The notes: a model not told the origin generated them from the letters alone. DNA of 64,000 bases from an uncultured Neglectibacter sp. (GCA_947647615.1 CANSKS010000005.1:28228-92227); one strand, 5' to 3'; shown: positions 1-8,734, counted from the first letter of the stretch. Made by a program: numbers and translations.

Positions 1-21
1 TTTGTAGGAGAGTGAATTTTC

Positions 22-285
22 ATGTGTGCAAAAGAGGTACTGGTTCAAAATCAAGTTGGCCTTCATGCCCGCCCTGCTACTTTCTTCATCCAAAAGGCGA
101 ATGAGTTTAAATCTTCTATTTGGGTAGAGAAAGAAGAAAGAAGAGTAAATGCGAAAAGTTTACTGGGTGTTTTGTCTTTGGGTATTGTAGGCGGTGTTAC
201 CATCCGTATTATTGCAGACGGGGCCGATGAGGAGCAGGCTGTGGACAGCTTGATCAAACTGGTGGAATCTGGCTTCGCTGAGTAA
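22..285 (+). CDS. ptsH: HPr family phosphocarrier protein
   Basis: HPr-fold protein of 87 residues, the usual length. The phosphorylation site His15 sits in the motif GLHARPAT and the regulatory Ser46 in NAKSLLG, so both the PEP-dependent transfer site and the HPr-kinase site of Gram-positive HPr are kept. The family relays phosphate from Enzyme I to sugar-specific PTS EIIA and, when phosphorylated at Ser46, takes part in catabolite control. AGGAG lies about 11 bases before the ATG. It stands alone with a strong terminator right behind it; no Enzyme I gene is in the window. Crh-type paralogues lack His15, so HPr is the better call. Confidence 0.9.
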   Translation: MCAKEVLVQNQVGLHARPATFFIQKANEFKSSIWVEKEERRVNAKSLLGVLSLGIVGGVTIRIIADGADEEQAVDSLIKLVESGFAE

Positions 286-305
286 GTTTCCTAGTTACCG
301 TTAGT

Positions 306-340
306 AGCCTCCTTAGCATAAGGGGGCTCTTTTTTATTTT
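306..340 (+). terminator. Rho-independent terminator after HPr
   Basis: Ten-base-pair stem (306-315 with 319-328, one G-U pair), loop GCA, followed by a run of T from 330. It separates the HPr gene from uvrC. Confidence 0.85.
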
Positions 341-413
341 CCAATTCTTTTGGACGTGCGGCAAAACGGGCGGAGAGCCTGCGGTGGAAAATTTTCTTTA
401 AAGAGGTCGGCAT

Positions 414-2303
414 ATGACGGAGCAAGAACAAAAAAAGAAAGAACTGCGGCAAAAGGCCATGAAACTTCCGCTGGAGCCTGGGGTTTATCTGATGCACAAC
501 AAGGCGGGGGAAATTATTTATATCGGCAAAGCAAAAGCTCTAAAAAACCGGGTAAGCCAGTATTTTGGCTCTGAAAAGAACCATGATAATAAGGTGCGGC
601 GCATGGTGGCTAATGTGGACTGGTTTGAATATATTGTCACCGATAGTGAATTCGAGGCTCTGGTTCTGGAAAGCAGCCTGATTAAGCAGAACCAGCCCAA
701 ATATAATATCCTTTTGAAGGATGATAAGGGATATTGCTATATCCGTATCAGCGGCGGCCCCTGGCCCCGGATCACAGATGTGAAGAAAATAGAAAACGAC
801 GGGGCAAAATATTTGGGACCTTATCTTAGCTTTTGGTCCATTAAAGAAACAATCGACGCTGCCAGAAAAATTTTTAAGCTCCCCTCCTGTAACCGGAAAT
901 TCCCCCAAGACTTTGGGAAAGGACGGCCTTGCCTCAATTACTTTATCAAACAGTGCTGCGCGCCCTGCCGGGGGCGGGTAAGCGAAGAGGAATATCGGGA
1001 AGCTTTTGAGGAAGCGTTGGACTTCATAAAAGGGGGCAGTACCAGTTCCGTGAAAGCCCTTACCGAAAAGATGGAAGCGGCTGCGGAAAATTTGGAATTT
1101 GAGCTGGCTGCCCGGCTTCGGGACAGGATCAATGCGATTAACCGGATGAAAGACCGCCAGAAGGTGGTGGCCAGCAAGGTGGAGGAACAGGATGTGTTCG
1201 CGTTGGCACAGGGGGAAACCTACACCGCTTTTGAAGTATTCCGGTTTACCGGAAATAAGCTCAGCGATAGGGAAAGCTTTTTGACAGAGGGCTGCCAGCC
1301 CGACCCGGAAGCCCGTTCGGAATTTTTACGGCAATATTACTCTTTGCGAGACCGCATCCCTCCGCTGCTCGTGTTGGATGGTCCAGTGGAAGACCAGGAG
1401 CTCCTGGAGCGGTGGCTTTCGGAAAAACGGGGAAAGGCTTCCCGGATTTTGATTCCCCAGCGGGGAGACCAGTACCAGCTGGTGGAGATGTGCCGTTCTA
1501 ATGCCGGGGAAAGTCTTTCCAGGCAAATGGGCAATTCCGGGAAGGAAGCTTCGGCCCTGGATGAGCTGCGCAGGCTTCTGGGCTTGGAAAAGTCTCCTGC
1601 ATACATTGAGTCCTACGATATTTCTAACCTGGCAGGCGGGGAAAATGTAGCCGGTATGGTAGTGTTCGAAAATGGACGGCCGCTGAAATCGGCCTACAGG
1701 AAGTTCAAAATCAAGACCGTAACAGGTCAGGACGACTATGGCTCTATGCGGGAAGTGGTGCGCAGGCGTTTTGAAGAGTACCGTCTGCATGTGGAGGAAG
1801 GCGACCAGGAGGGCTTTGGACGCTTGCCGGATCTAATCCTGCTGGATGGCGGAAAGGGTCATGTAGCGGCAGTAAAGCCTCTTTTGGAAGAAATAGGAGT
1901 GGAGGTTCCCCTTTTTGGTATGGTGAAGGACGATAAGCACCGCACCAGGGCTATTGCTCTTTCCGGTGGGGAAATCGCCATCAATTCCAGTCGACGGGCT
2001 TTTACCTTACTTTCCACCATCCAGGATGAGGTACACCGGTTCGCCATTGGTTTCCATCGGCAGCAGAGGAAAAAAACAGCGGTGTCTTCCACTTTGCTTT
2101 CTATCGAAGGTATTGGCGAAGTTCGGGCAAAAGCACTGCTGCGCCAGTTTAGAACGATTTCGGCCATTGCCGGGGCAGATCTGAAGGAGTTGGAAAATGC
2201 CCCGGGCATGAACAGGCCGGCGGCCTTACGGGTATATGAGCATTTTCATGGGGGCTCCGGAGAAGATATGTCTTCGGAAGAGGGAAGAAATCTTGCCGAA
2301 TAG
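414..2303 (+). CDS. uvrC: UvrABC excinuclease subunit C
   Basis: Nucleotide-excision-repair endonuclease that makes both incisions around a UvrB-bound lesion. The N-terminal GIY-YIG nuclease is visible (PGVYLM, then YIGKAKALKNRVSQYF within the first 50 residues). It is followed by a short Cys cluster (CLNYFIKQCCAPC), a UVR region around residues 200-240, the RNase H-like C-terminal nuclease with the motif ESYDISN near residue 398, and a terminal helix-hairpin-helix region. At 629 residues it is full length. AGAGGT precedes the ATG. UvrA and UvrB are not in the window. A promoter for the next gene begins directly at its TAG stop. Confidence 0.95.
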   Translation: MTEQEQKKKELRQKAMKLPLEPGVYLMHNKAGEIIYIGKAKALKNRVSQYFGSEKNHDNKVRRMVANVDWFEYIVTDSEFEALVLESSLIKQNQPKYNILLKDDKGYCYIRISGGPWPRITDVKKIENDGAKYLGPYLSFWSIKETIDAARKIFKLPSCNRKFPQDFGKGRPCLNYFIKQCCAPCRGRVSEEEYREAFEEALDFIKGGSTSSVKALTEKMEAAAENLEFELAARLRDRINAINRMKDRQKVVASKVEEQDVFALAQGETYTAFEVFRFTGNKLSDRESFLTEGCQPDPEARSEFLRQYYSLRDRIPPLLVLDGPVEDQELLERWLSEKRGKASRILIPQRGDQYQLVEMCRSNAGESLSRQMGNSGKEASALDELRRLLGLEKSPAYIESYDISNLAGGENVAGMVVFENGRPLKSAYRKFKIKTVTGQDDYGSMREVVRRRFEEYRLHVEEGDQEGFGRLPDLILLDGGKGHVAAVKPLLEEIGVEVPLFGMVKDDKHRTRAIALSGGEIAINSSRRAFTLLSTIQDEVHRFAIGFHRQQRKKTAVSSTLLSIEGIGEVRAKALLRQFRTISAIAGADLKELENAPGMNRPAALRVYEHFHGGSGEDMSSEEGRNLAE

Positions 2304-2332
2304 TTGACATATTGGCCCTTTAATGGGATAAT
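2304..2332 (+). promoter_or_regulatory. Sigma-A-type promoter for rsmD
   Basis: TTGACA (2304-2309), a 17-base spacer and GATAAT (2327-2332). The -35 is a perfect match and the -10 matches at five of six. It lies between the uvrC stop and the rsmD ribosome binding site, which rules out the longer reading of rsmD from the TTG at 2304. Confidence 0.8.
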
Positions 2333-2372
2333 AAAGGGAACTCTATTCTTTTTTGCCCTGGGAGTAAAAAAT

Positions 2373-2930
2373 ATGCGTATCATCACCGGAACACAACGGG
2401 GAAAGAAATTGATCGCCCTGGAGGGGGAGCAGGTGCGTCCCACCACAGACCGGGTGAAGGAGGCGCTCTTCGACATTTTACAGTTTCGCCTGGAAGGCCG
2501 GGCGTTTTTGGACCTGTTTGCCGGTTCCGGCCAAATAGGCCTAGAGGCTTTGAGCCGTGGAGCGGCCCGTGCATGTTTTGTAGATTCTCTCCGCGACTCT
2601 ATGCGGGTGGTGAAGAAGAATATTGCTTCTACCGGCCTCGCGCTTCAGGCCAGTGTGTTTTTTGGCGATTTCCAGGCCTTTTTTTCTCAAAGCCAAGAAC
2701 TTTTCGATATTGCTTTTTTAGATCCTCCCTACCGGACAGGGCTTTTGGAAAAGGCCTTGCGTTTGGTACCGGCGCATATGAATCCTGGGGGAATTATTGT
2801 TTGTGAACATCCCCTAGATGAAGCGTTACCTCAGATGGCCGAGAAGTTTGAAAAACAAAAAAGCTACCGCTACGGTAAAATTTTGCTTACCACCTACAGC
2901 AGACCCTTGGCGGAAGAGGAGGAAAAATAA
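2373..2930 (+). CDS. rsmD: 16S rRNA (guanine966-N2)-methyltransferase RsmD
   Basis: SAM-dependent methyltransferase of 185 residues that modifies G966 of 16S rRNA in the small subunit. Visible motifs are the N-terminal MRIITGTQRGKKL, PTTDRVKEALF, the SAM-binding FLDLFAGSGQIGLEALSRGA and the catalytic DPPY. The ATG at 2373 follows GGAG by eight bases; an in-frame TTG at 2304 is part of a promoter and is rejected as a start. The stop overlaps the coaD start by one base (TAATG), the common rsmD-coaD arrangement, so the two are translationally coupled. Confidence 0.93.
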   Translation: MRIITGTQRGKKLIALEGEQVRPTTDRVKEALFDILQFRLEGRAFLDLFAGSGQIGLEALSRGAARACFVDSLRDSMRVVKKNIASTGLALQASVFFGDFQAFFSQSQELFDIAFLDPPYRTGLLEKALRLVPAHMNPGGIIVCEHPLDEALPQMAEKFEKQKSYRYGKILLTTYSRPLAEEEEK

Positions 2931-3421
2931 TGCGTATTGCGATATGCCCTGGCAGCTTTGATCCGGTGACCCTGGGCCATTTGGATATTATCAAACGGGC
3001 CAGCAAGCTTTTTGAAAAGGTGATCGTGGCGGTTCCGGTGAACCCGGCGAAGAATGCCAGTTTTTCTGTAGAGGAACGCATGGAGCTTTTGCGTGTGGTT
3101 ACCCAAAACGAGGCTTTGACCAATGTGGAAGTGGATAAGGTAACAGGCCTTTTGGCAGATTATGCCAAGGAAAAAGGCGCTATGACCATTGTCAAGGGCT
3201 TGCGGGCCCTTTCCGATTTCGAATATGAGTTTCAACAGGCGCTTACCAATAAGAAGTTGAACCCTGAGTTGGAAACCATTTTTTTGGCTACCAGTTCGGA
3301 AAATATGTTTCTTAGTTCCAGTGTGGTAAAACAGGTGGCGGGTTTTGGCGGCGATATCACACATTTTGTGCCTTCCTGTATTTCTCATACTATCATAGAA
3401 AGGCTTTGTAAGGGTCAGTAA
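2930..3421 (+). CDS. coaD: Pantetheine-phosphate adenylyltransferase
   Basis: Penultimate enzyme of coenzyme A synthesis, transferring AMP from ATP to 4'-phosphopantetheine. The protein has 163 residues, typical of the family, with the nucleotidyltransferase signature GSFDPVTLGHLDII (T/HxGH type) at the N-terminus, KGLRALSDFEYE for phosphopantetheine contact and the C-terminal SSSVVKQVA motif. Its start overlaps the rsmD stop. Confidence 0.95.
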   Translation: MRIAICPGSFDPVTLGHLDIIKRASKLFEKVIVAVPVNPAKNASFSVEERMELLRVVTQNEALTNVEVDKVTGLLADYAKEKGAMTIVKGLRALSDFEYEFQQALTNKKLNPELETIFLATSSENMFLSSSVVKQVAGFGGDITHFVPSCISHTIIERLCKGQ

Positions 3422-3493
3422 CCCTCGAAAGCGTGCCGGGGCGAAATGGCGTTTTTCGCTTTTGATTTCGCTCCCTGGAACAGGAAGGAAGAT

Positions 3494-3516
3494 ACCGGGT
3501 TTCCGGTTTTTATTAT
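3494..3516 (+). terminator. Short GC hairpin with T-rich tail
   Basis: ACCGG-GTTT-CCGGT (3494-3507) followed by TTTTATTAT. The five-base-pair stem is short, so termination after coaD is possible but not certain. A longer imperfect hairpin (GGGGCGAAAT with ATTTCGCTCC) lies just upstream in the same 145-base gap. Confidence 0.4.
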
Positions 3517-3566
3517 AGATCATCAACTCGGCGGGCTGTTTTGCGCGCTAAGGAAAGGAACGGTAC

Positions 3567-4052
3567 ATGACCATGAGCAACACCCAGGCTACTATTGAAG
3601 ACCTCATCGAAGAGATGTATGATGTTTTGGAAAAGGGGTTAAAATTGCCCTTTACCGGTGGAAAGGTGTTTGTGGATGGCGAGGAGATACGGCAGATCCT
3701 GGACGAAATTCAGGAGGAGATCCCCGCGGAAGTCCATAAAGCTAAAGCTATTGTGGCCGACAGGGCGCAGATCATCAGCGAAGCCCAACGTGAAGCGGAA
3801 ACCATTATCCGTGTGGCGGAGGAAAAGCAAAAGGCTTTGGTGAATCAAGATGAAGTGGTTCGTCAGGCCCAGGCGAAAGCTAATGAACTTATTGCCCAGG
3901 CTCAGGCGAAGTTTAAGGAGATGCGCAAGGCCAGCAATGATTATATTGATGATTTAATGCGGCGCACCGACGATTCTTTGTCCGAAAGCTTAGCGGAATT
4001 GCGTAAAACTCGCCAGAATATTAAATCCTCTCAGCGCGGTAGCCAAATATAG
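3567..4052 (+). CDS. DivIVA-like / ATPase-subunit-like coiled-coil protein
   Basis: A 161-residue soluble protein. The first 60 residues are compact and the part from about residue 65 to 150 is a nearly continuous, Ala-, Gln- and Glu-rich coiled coil (KAKAIVADRAQIISEAQREAE, then AQAKANELIAQAQAK). Proteins of this kind follow coaD in clostridia and tend to be named vaguely as ATPase or DivIVA-like. The N-terminus FTGGKVFVDGEEIRQILDEI resembles a short membrane- or partner-binding segment. Function is unknown; a role in division or wall growth is inference from the dcw cluster just downstream. A second ATG two codons later could be the real start. Confidence 0.6.
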   Translation: MTMSNTQATIEDLIEEMYDVLEKGLKLPFTGGKVFVDGEEIRQILDEIQEEIPAEVHKAKAIVADRAQIISEAQREAETIIRVAEEKQKALVNQDEVVRQAQAKANELIAQAQAKFKEMRKASNDYIDDLMRRTDDSLSESLAELRKTRQNIKSSQRGSQI

Positions 4053-4093
4053 CCTTGCTATTTTGTGAATTACGCATATAATTTAGTGGAGTA

Positions 4094-4131
4094 AAAAATT
4101 CCCCTCACAAGATGTTGTGGGGGGAATTTTT
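4094..4131 (+). terminator. Terminator before the dcw cluster
   Basis: Seventeen-base-pair stem (4094-4110 with 4115-4131, one G-U), loop GATG, ending in TTTTT. It closes the rsmD-coaD-coiled-coil unit. Because the stem begins with an A run, it may work on both strands. Confidence 0.85.
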
Positions 4132-4200
4132 GTTCCCTCAGAATACCCTCGAAGGTACGTTCGGTTTGAACAGCCACATAGTACTCCTGGATTTTTGCGG

Positions 4201-4229
4201 TTGCTTTTCGGGAGTGCGTGGCTTATAAT
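4201..4229 (+). promoter_or_regulatory. Promoter of the mraZ/dcw operon
   Basis: TTGCTT (4201-4206), 17-base spacer and a perfect TATAAT (4224-4229). Predicted transcription starts near 4236, just before the AAAG decamer array. Confidence 0.65.
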
Positions 4230-4246
4230 AGGGATATCGGTGGTGA

Positions 4247-4296
4247 AAAGTGGGGGAAAGTTCCATGAAGTGGTAAATAAGGGGTAAAAGCTCCTG
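4247..4296 (+). promoter_or_regulatory. Candidate MraZ operator: 10-bp direct repeats
   Basis: AAAG-type units recur with a strict ten-base period: AAAGTGG at 4247, AAAGTTC at 4257, GAAGTGG at 4267, a degenerate unit at 4277 and AAAGCTC at 4287. This resembles the AAAGTGK-N3 tandem boxes described for MraZ in other Firmicutes and mollicutes. The array lies between the predicted transcription start and the mraZ ribosome binding site, as expected for autoregulation. Confidence 0.6.
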
Positions 4297-4341
4297 AATC
4301 CGCAAGCCACCGGGTTGGGTAAAGCGGAAAGGAAAGCAATT

Positions 4342-4761
4342 ATGTTGACAGGAGAATATCAACATAATATGGACCAGAAAGGGCGGGTGACTGTTCCTTC
4401 CAAATTCCGGGAAGACCTGGGCGACAAGTTTTATGTTTGCAAAGGCCTTGACGGATGCCTGTTTGTGCTTTCCCAAGAACAGTGGGACAAGTTGATCGAA
4501 AAGGTGTCGGCTATCCCGTTGGCCCAAGGAAGAGGAATTCAACGTCATTTCTTTTCCGGCGCGGCCGAAGCCGAGCCCGATAAGCAGGGTCGTATCTTGA
4601 TTCCTCAAAGTTTAAGGGATTATGCGGGCCTTGAAAAAGACGTCACTATGATCGGGGCTGCAGTGCGGGCCGAAATATGGGATACGGCTCGCTGGAACCA
4701 GTATAACGCAGGTCAGACCGACGAAGTGATAGAGGCTTCTATGAGCCTTCTGGATTTTTAA
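4342..4761 (+). CDS. mraZ: Transcriptional regulator MraZ
   Basis: First gene of the division and cell-wall cluster. The 139-residue product carries two SpoVT/AbrB-like halves: GEYQHNMDQKGRVTVPSKFRE at the N-terminus and EPDKQGRILIPQSLRDYAGL in the second half. MraZ oligomers bind tandem repeats upstream of their own gene and repress the cluster; a fitting array lies 50-95 bases upstream. The ATG at 4342 follows GGAAAG; an in-frame TTG nine codons earlier lacks a binding site. The gap to rsmH is 12 bases. Confidence 0.93.
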   Translation: MLTGEYQHNMDQKGRVTVPSKFREDLGDKFYVCKGLDGCLFVLSQEQWDKLIEKVSAIPLAQGRGIQRHFFSGAAEAEPDKQGRILIPQSLRDYAGLEKDVTMIGAAVRAEIWDTARWNQYNAGQTDEVIEASMSLLDF

Positions 4762-4773
4762 GAAAGGCAAGGT

Positions 4774-5709
4774 ATGGAATTTCATCACAAGCCGGTGCTT
4801 TTTGAGGAGACAATAGAGGTACTAGCCATAAAGCCGGATGGGGTTTATATCGATGGTACTATGGGTGGCGGCGGTCATTCCGAAGCTATTCTGCAAAGAC
4901 TGGAAACGGGAGTTCTGCTTTCCATAGACCAAGATCCGGACGCTATTGAAGCTGCGAGCAAGCGGCTTTCCGGTTATTCGTCTTCCCGAATTGTCCGCGG
5001 AAATTTTAGCCGCATGAAGGAACTGGCGGCGGAACAGGGAATCTGCGAGGCAGACGGAATTTTGCTGGACATTGGGGTATCTTCTTACCAGCTGGATACG
5101 CCCGAACGTGGGTTTTCCTACCACTACGACGCGCCGTTAGATATGCGCATGAGCAAAGAGGGGCCTTCGGCAAAGGACCTGGTAAACGGGCTTCCCCAGA
5201 AAGAGCTTTCTCAAATTATTTTCCGGTACGGCGAAGATAAAAACGCCTTTAAAATCGCAAAGGGAATTTGCGAAGCCAGGGAGAAGGGGCCTGTTGAAAC
5301 CACCTGGCAATTGGCGGAAATTGTAAAGGCCTCCGTCCCCGCGGCAGTGCGGCGGGAGCAAGGCCATCCAGCCAGGAAAACCTTTCAGGCTTTGCGCATC
5401 GCAGTAAACGGTGAACTGGATAAGCTGCAGGAAGGGTTAGAAGCTGGCTTCCAGTTGTTAAAGCCAGGAGGGCGCTTTGCGGTAATCACCTTCCATTCCC
5501 TGGAAGACCGCTTGGTCAAGCAGCAGATGGCAGAATGGTGCCAGGGTTGCATTTGTCCAAAGGATTTTCCCGTGTGTGTTTGCGGCAGAAAACCCCAAGG
5601 AAAGTTAATTTACAAAAAGGGGATAGCCCCCTCGGAACAAGAATTGCAGGAGAATCCACGTTCACGTAGCGCCAGGCTGCGTGTGTTTGAAAAGAGTCAG
5701 GAAATATAA
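4774..5709 (+). CDS. rsmH: 16S rRNA (cytosine1402-N4)-methyltransferase RsmH
   Basis: Formerly MraW. The product has 311 residues, with the SAM-binding motif DGTMGGGGHSEAIL near residue 28, the conserved LDIGVSSYQLD and the C-terminal ITFHSLEDRLVK motif. It methylates C1402 in the ribosomal P site. Its place between mraZ and the ftsL-like gene is canonical. Confidence 0.95.
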   Translation: MEFHHKPVLFEETIEVLAIKPDGVYIDGTMGGGGHSEAILQRLETGVLLSIDQDPDAIEAASKRLSGYSSSRIVRGNFSRMKELAAEQGICEADGILLDIGVSSYQLDTPERGFSYHYDAPLDMRMSKEGPSAKDLVNGLPQKELSQIIFRYGEDKNAFKIAKGICEAREKGPVETTWQLAEIVKASVPAAVRREQGHPARKTFQALRIAVNGELDKLQEGLEAGFQLLKPGGRFAVITFHSLEDRLVKQQMAEWCQGCICPKDFPVCVCGRKPQGKLIYKKGIAPSEQELQENPRSRSARLRVFEKSQEI

Positions 5710-5740
5710 AGAACCACAAATGAAGAAAGGGTGAGGTGAA

Positions 5741-6262
5741 TTGGCAAACTTATCGGAGGCTTATGATTTTTCTCTGTTTGAAGACAGAACCCAAAGCGCG
5801 CTTCCTATTGGGGACCCAAAAGTCTGGCAAGAACAAAAGCAAAAGGAAAATATTGTTGAGCTGCCCCAACAGGAACCCGAAAAAGCCCCTAAGCCAAAAC
5901 GGCATCCTTTCAAAATGACAGTGGCCGTTATTAGCTTTTTGGTGATATTTGGCACTGTAATTTCTATCGTCAACAACCAGGTTATATTAACGGAGCTGAC
6001 GGAAGATATCCACGATGTTTCCGCGACTTTGGCAGAGGAAGAAAGCCTGGAAGTCCAGCTGACCATGCAGGCCTCCGAAAAGATGAACGGTGCTCAGATA
6101 GAGGAATATGTACAACAGCAGCTGGGTATGTCAAAGATTACCGAAGGTCAGGTTACCTATCTCAGTGTGTCTCAAGAGGATAAGGGCACCGTGGTGCAGG
6201 ACCTGGAAGGTGGGTCCATCCTTGACCAGCTTTTTGCGGCCATCCGTTCCTGGTTCGCTTAG
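5741..6262 (+). CDS. ftsL: FtsL-like bitopic septum protein
   Basis: A 173-residue protein with a charged cytoplasmic N-terminus of about 57 residues, one membrane helix at about 59-77 and an extracytoplasmic region that begins with a short coiled coil rich in Leu and Glu. Sequence similarity to FtsL is weak, as usual for this family. The call rests on topology and on position between rsmH and PBP2. FtsL with DivIB/FtsQ and DivIC stabilises the septal synthase. The start is TTG with GAGGTGA just upstream. The C-terminus beyond residue 120 is longer than in typical FtsL. Confidence 0.6.
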   Translation: MANLSEAYDFSLFEDRTQSALPIGDPKVWQEQKQKENIVELPQQEPEKAPKPKRHPFKMTVAVISFLVIFGTVISIVNNQVILTELTEDIHDVSATLAEEESLEVQLTMQASEKMNGAQIEEYVQQQLGMSKITEGQVTYLSVSQEDKGTVVQDLEGGSILDQLFAAIRSWFA

Positions 6263-6375
6263 GTCTGGGAAGGTTCACTGGGAGGTCCAAAAGGACTGTG
6301 GCATTATAGAATATATTTCTGGTATAAACCAGATATCGCTGGAATAAGATGACACAGCGGGACTGAAATTTGTTT

Positions 6376-6402
6376 GAGGGCCAGAACATGTGGTCCTCTT
6401 TT
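6376..6402 (+). terminator. Hairpin between ftsL-like gene and PBP2
   Basis: GAGGGCCA (6376-6383) pairs with TGGTCCTC (6391-6398), then TTTT. It may be a weak terminator or attenuator. The 180-base gap also holds the small palindrome CTGGT-ATAA-ACCAG at 6319-6332. Confidence 0.35.
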
Positions 6403-6442
6403 GTGATTCAAGGTTTTTCAAAAGGAAAGGTGGCGGCCGGAT

Positions 6443-8734
6443 ATGGCAAAAGGAAATTCAGAACGCATGTGGAATAAAGCTATGGGCGTTACGGTCCTGC
6501 TGATCTTTCTAGGCTTTGGCGCAGTGGTGGTTAATTTGTTTCGCTGGCAGATCCTGCGGGGAGAAGAGCTCAAGGCGGCTGCTTTAGACCAAAGCTTACA
6601 CAGCACCACACTTACCGCCATGCGCGGCACGATCTATGATTCCAGCGGTGTCAAAGTGTTGGCAAAAAGCGCCAGTGTTTGGACGGTAGTCCTGGAACCG
6701 GAATATATCCATGAGGATGAAGCCCTGCGCCGGAAAATTTCGTCCGGCCTGGCGGAAATTTTAGAAATGGATGAAGCGACTATTTATGAAAAAACCGGTC
6801 AGGCCGGTTCTTACTTTACCTATCTAAAACGGAGGGTGGAATCGGACGTCAAGGAAAAAGTTGTGGCGTTTTTAGATGAGAATGGGATAGAAAGCGGCGT
6901 ACGGCTCATCGACGATTACAAGCGTTATTATCCCTATGGCACGGTAGCTTCTACCATTTTGGGATTTGTCGGCAGCGATGGCCAGGGCTTAAGCGGCCTG
7001 GAATTGCAGTACGATAAAGAACTTCAGGGTACAGCTGGCAGAATGATCTCTGCCAAAAATGCTTTGAGTACCGATATGCCTTTTGAATATGAACAGCTTA
7101 TTGGAGCCCAAAATGGGTATAATCTTATTCTTACTGTAGATGAGACAGTGCAGAGTATTTTGGAAAAATATTTGGAGCAGGGCATTGAGCAGTTTAAAGT
7201 GGCTAACGGCGCGGTGGCCATTATGATGGATGTGAAAACAGGCGGGATTTTGGGACTGGCCGTAAAAGGGGATTATGATCCCAACGACCCCTTCACGGTG
7301 TACGACGAGACGGAGCGCAAGAAAATAGAGCTTTTGCCGGAAAAAGAGCAGGAACAAGCCTACAGTGATGCGCTGAATAAGCAGTGGCGAAACAAGGCGG
7401 TGAGCGATACCTATTATCCCGGTTCGGTCTTCAAAATGTGTGTCAGCGCCATGGGGCTGGAAGAGGGGATTATTACCGATAACTTCAGCTTTACCTGTAC
7501 GGGGAATATGCCGGTGGAAGGCGTTACAGGGGGGATTGATTGCTGGAAGCATGCTGGACATGGCCAGGAAAGCTTTCATGACGGCTTGTGCAATTCCTGC
7601 AATCCTTTCTTTATCCGAGTGGGTGAACTCTTGGGGCCCAGCACATTTGCAAAGTACCGGGAAGCCTTTGGGTTTACCACACAAACAGGGATTGATCTAC
7701 CCGGCGAATCCTGGAGCATTTACCACGATGAGGAAGACTTAGGGCCAGCGGAGCTGGCTACGGAATCTTTCGGGCAAAACTTTAGTATTACCCCCATCCA
7801 CATGATTACGGCTTGCGCTTCCATCGCCAACGGTGGCTACTTGGTGCAGCCCCATGTGGTGGACCGCATCGTGGATGAAGACGGCAATATTATCAAAAAG
7901 GCCGATACCGGTTACCGCCGGCAGGTGATTTCGGAAGAAACCTCTCAAAAAATATGCTCTGTACTTTACGATAACGCCACCTCCGGAACGGCCAGCGGTG
8001 GTTATGTCATGGGGTACCGGGTGTGCGGAAAAACCGGTACTTCGGAAAAAATTGAAAAATATAACGAAGACAAAAGAACGAAAGAAAATCCCCAGATGGA
8101 ATATATTGCTTCCTACTGCGGCTTTGCCCCGGCGGAAGCGCCCCGCTACGCACTGCTGGTATTTTTCGATGAACCTCAAGGGGAGGAAAACGGAGGGCTT
8201 ACCGGCGGAAACGCAGTGGCCGGTCCTATCTTCTCCTCTATGATGGAAGAGCTGCTGCCCTATTTAGGTATTGAAGCCCAATATACCGACGCGGAATATG
8301 ATACCCTGGACCTGACAGCTCCCTACACCGTAGGCCTCACTCTGAAGGAGGCATACGCCCAGCTGGGTCAAATGGGCTTGGATTATTACGTGATCGGAGA
8401 CGAAAGTGAAGATTCTATCCAGGTCACGGAACAGATTCCTCAAGCCGGAGAAAACGTTCCCAAGGGTGGCAAGGTGGTGCTTTATACCAGTGGCTATGAG
8501 GAAAAGGATGTGTTGGTGGAGGTACCCGACTTCACCGGGATGGACTTGGCAAACGCCTCCTACTTGGCGTTGCTCAACAACGTACAGGTGAGCGCCAACG
8601 GTGCGGGGGCTACGGAGGGCGGCAGTGCCAAGTTGCAGAGCATTACGCCGGGAACTATGGTAAAGCCTGGAACTGTGGTAACGATCACCTTTGTAGAAAA
8701 CATCAATACGGAGACTTACGTCTCTTTGGAATAA
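6443..8734 (+). CDS. ftsI: Class B penicillin-binding protein 2 (FtsI/SpoVD type) with PASTA repeats
   Basis: Septal or sporulation transpeptidase of 763 residues. It has a short cytoplasmic N-terminus, one membrane helix (about residues 13-35), a PBP dimerisation domain (AMRGTIYDSSG onwards) and a transpeptidase domain with SVFK near residue 328, SCN near 383 and KTGT near 529. Two PASTA-type repeats follow in the last 140 residues (TVGLTLKEAYAQLGQMGL and VEVPDFTGMDLANASYLAL). PASTA tails occur both in SpoVD and in vegetative PBP2x/2B, so the exact role is not settled from sequence. Only one class B PBP lies in the cluster. Confidence 0.92.
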   Translation: MAKGNSERMWNKAMGVTVLLIFLGFGAVVVNLFRWQILRGEELKAAALDQSLHSTTLTAMRGTIYDSSGVKVLAKSASVWTVVLEPEYIHEDEALRRKISSGLAEILEMDEATIYEKTGQAGSYFTYLKRRVESDVKEKVVAFLDENGIESGVRLIDDYKRYYPYGTVASTILGFVGSDGQGLSGLELQYDKELQGTAGRMISAKNALSTDMPFEYEQLIGAQNGYNLILTVDETVQSILEKYLEQGIEQFKVANGAVAIMMDVKTGGILGLAVKGDYDPNDPFTVYDETERKKIELLPEKEQEQAYSDALNKQWRNKAVSDTYYPGSVFKMCVSAMGLEEGIITDNFSFTCTGNMPVEGVTGGIDCWKHAGHGQESFHDGLCNSCNPFFIRVGELLGPSTFAKYREAFGFTTQTGIDLPGESWSIYHDEEDLGPAELATESFGQNFSITPIHMITACASIANGGYLVQPHVVDRIVDEDGNIIKKADTGYRRQVISEETSQKICSVLYDNATSGTASGGYVMGYRVCGKTGTSEKIEKYNEDKRTKENPQMEYIASYCGFAPAEAPRYALLVFFDEPQGEENGGLTGGNAVAGPIFSSMMEELLPYLGIEAQYTDAEYDTLDLTAPYTVGLTLKEAYAQLGQMGLDYYVIGDESEDSIQVTEQIPQAGENVPKGGKVVLYTSGYEEKDVLVEVPDFTGMDLANASYLALLNNVQVSANGAGATEGGSAKLQSITPGTMVKPGTVVTITFVENINTETYVSLE

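Noticed and set aside
6989..7684. Minus-strand frame of 231 codons opposite PBP2
   Set aside because: Shadow of a gene with clear SxxK, SxN and KTGT motifs on the plus strand.
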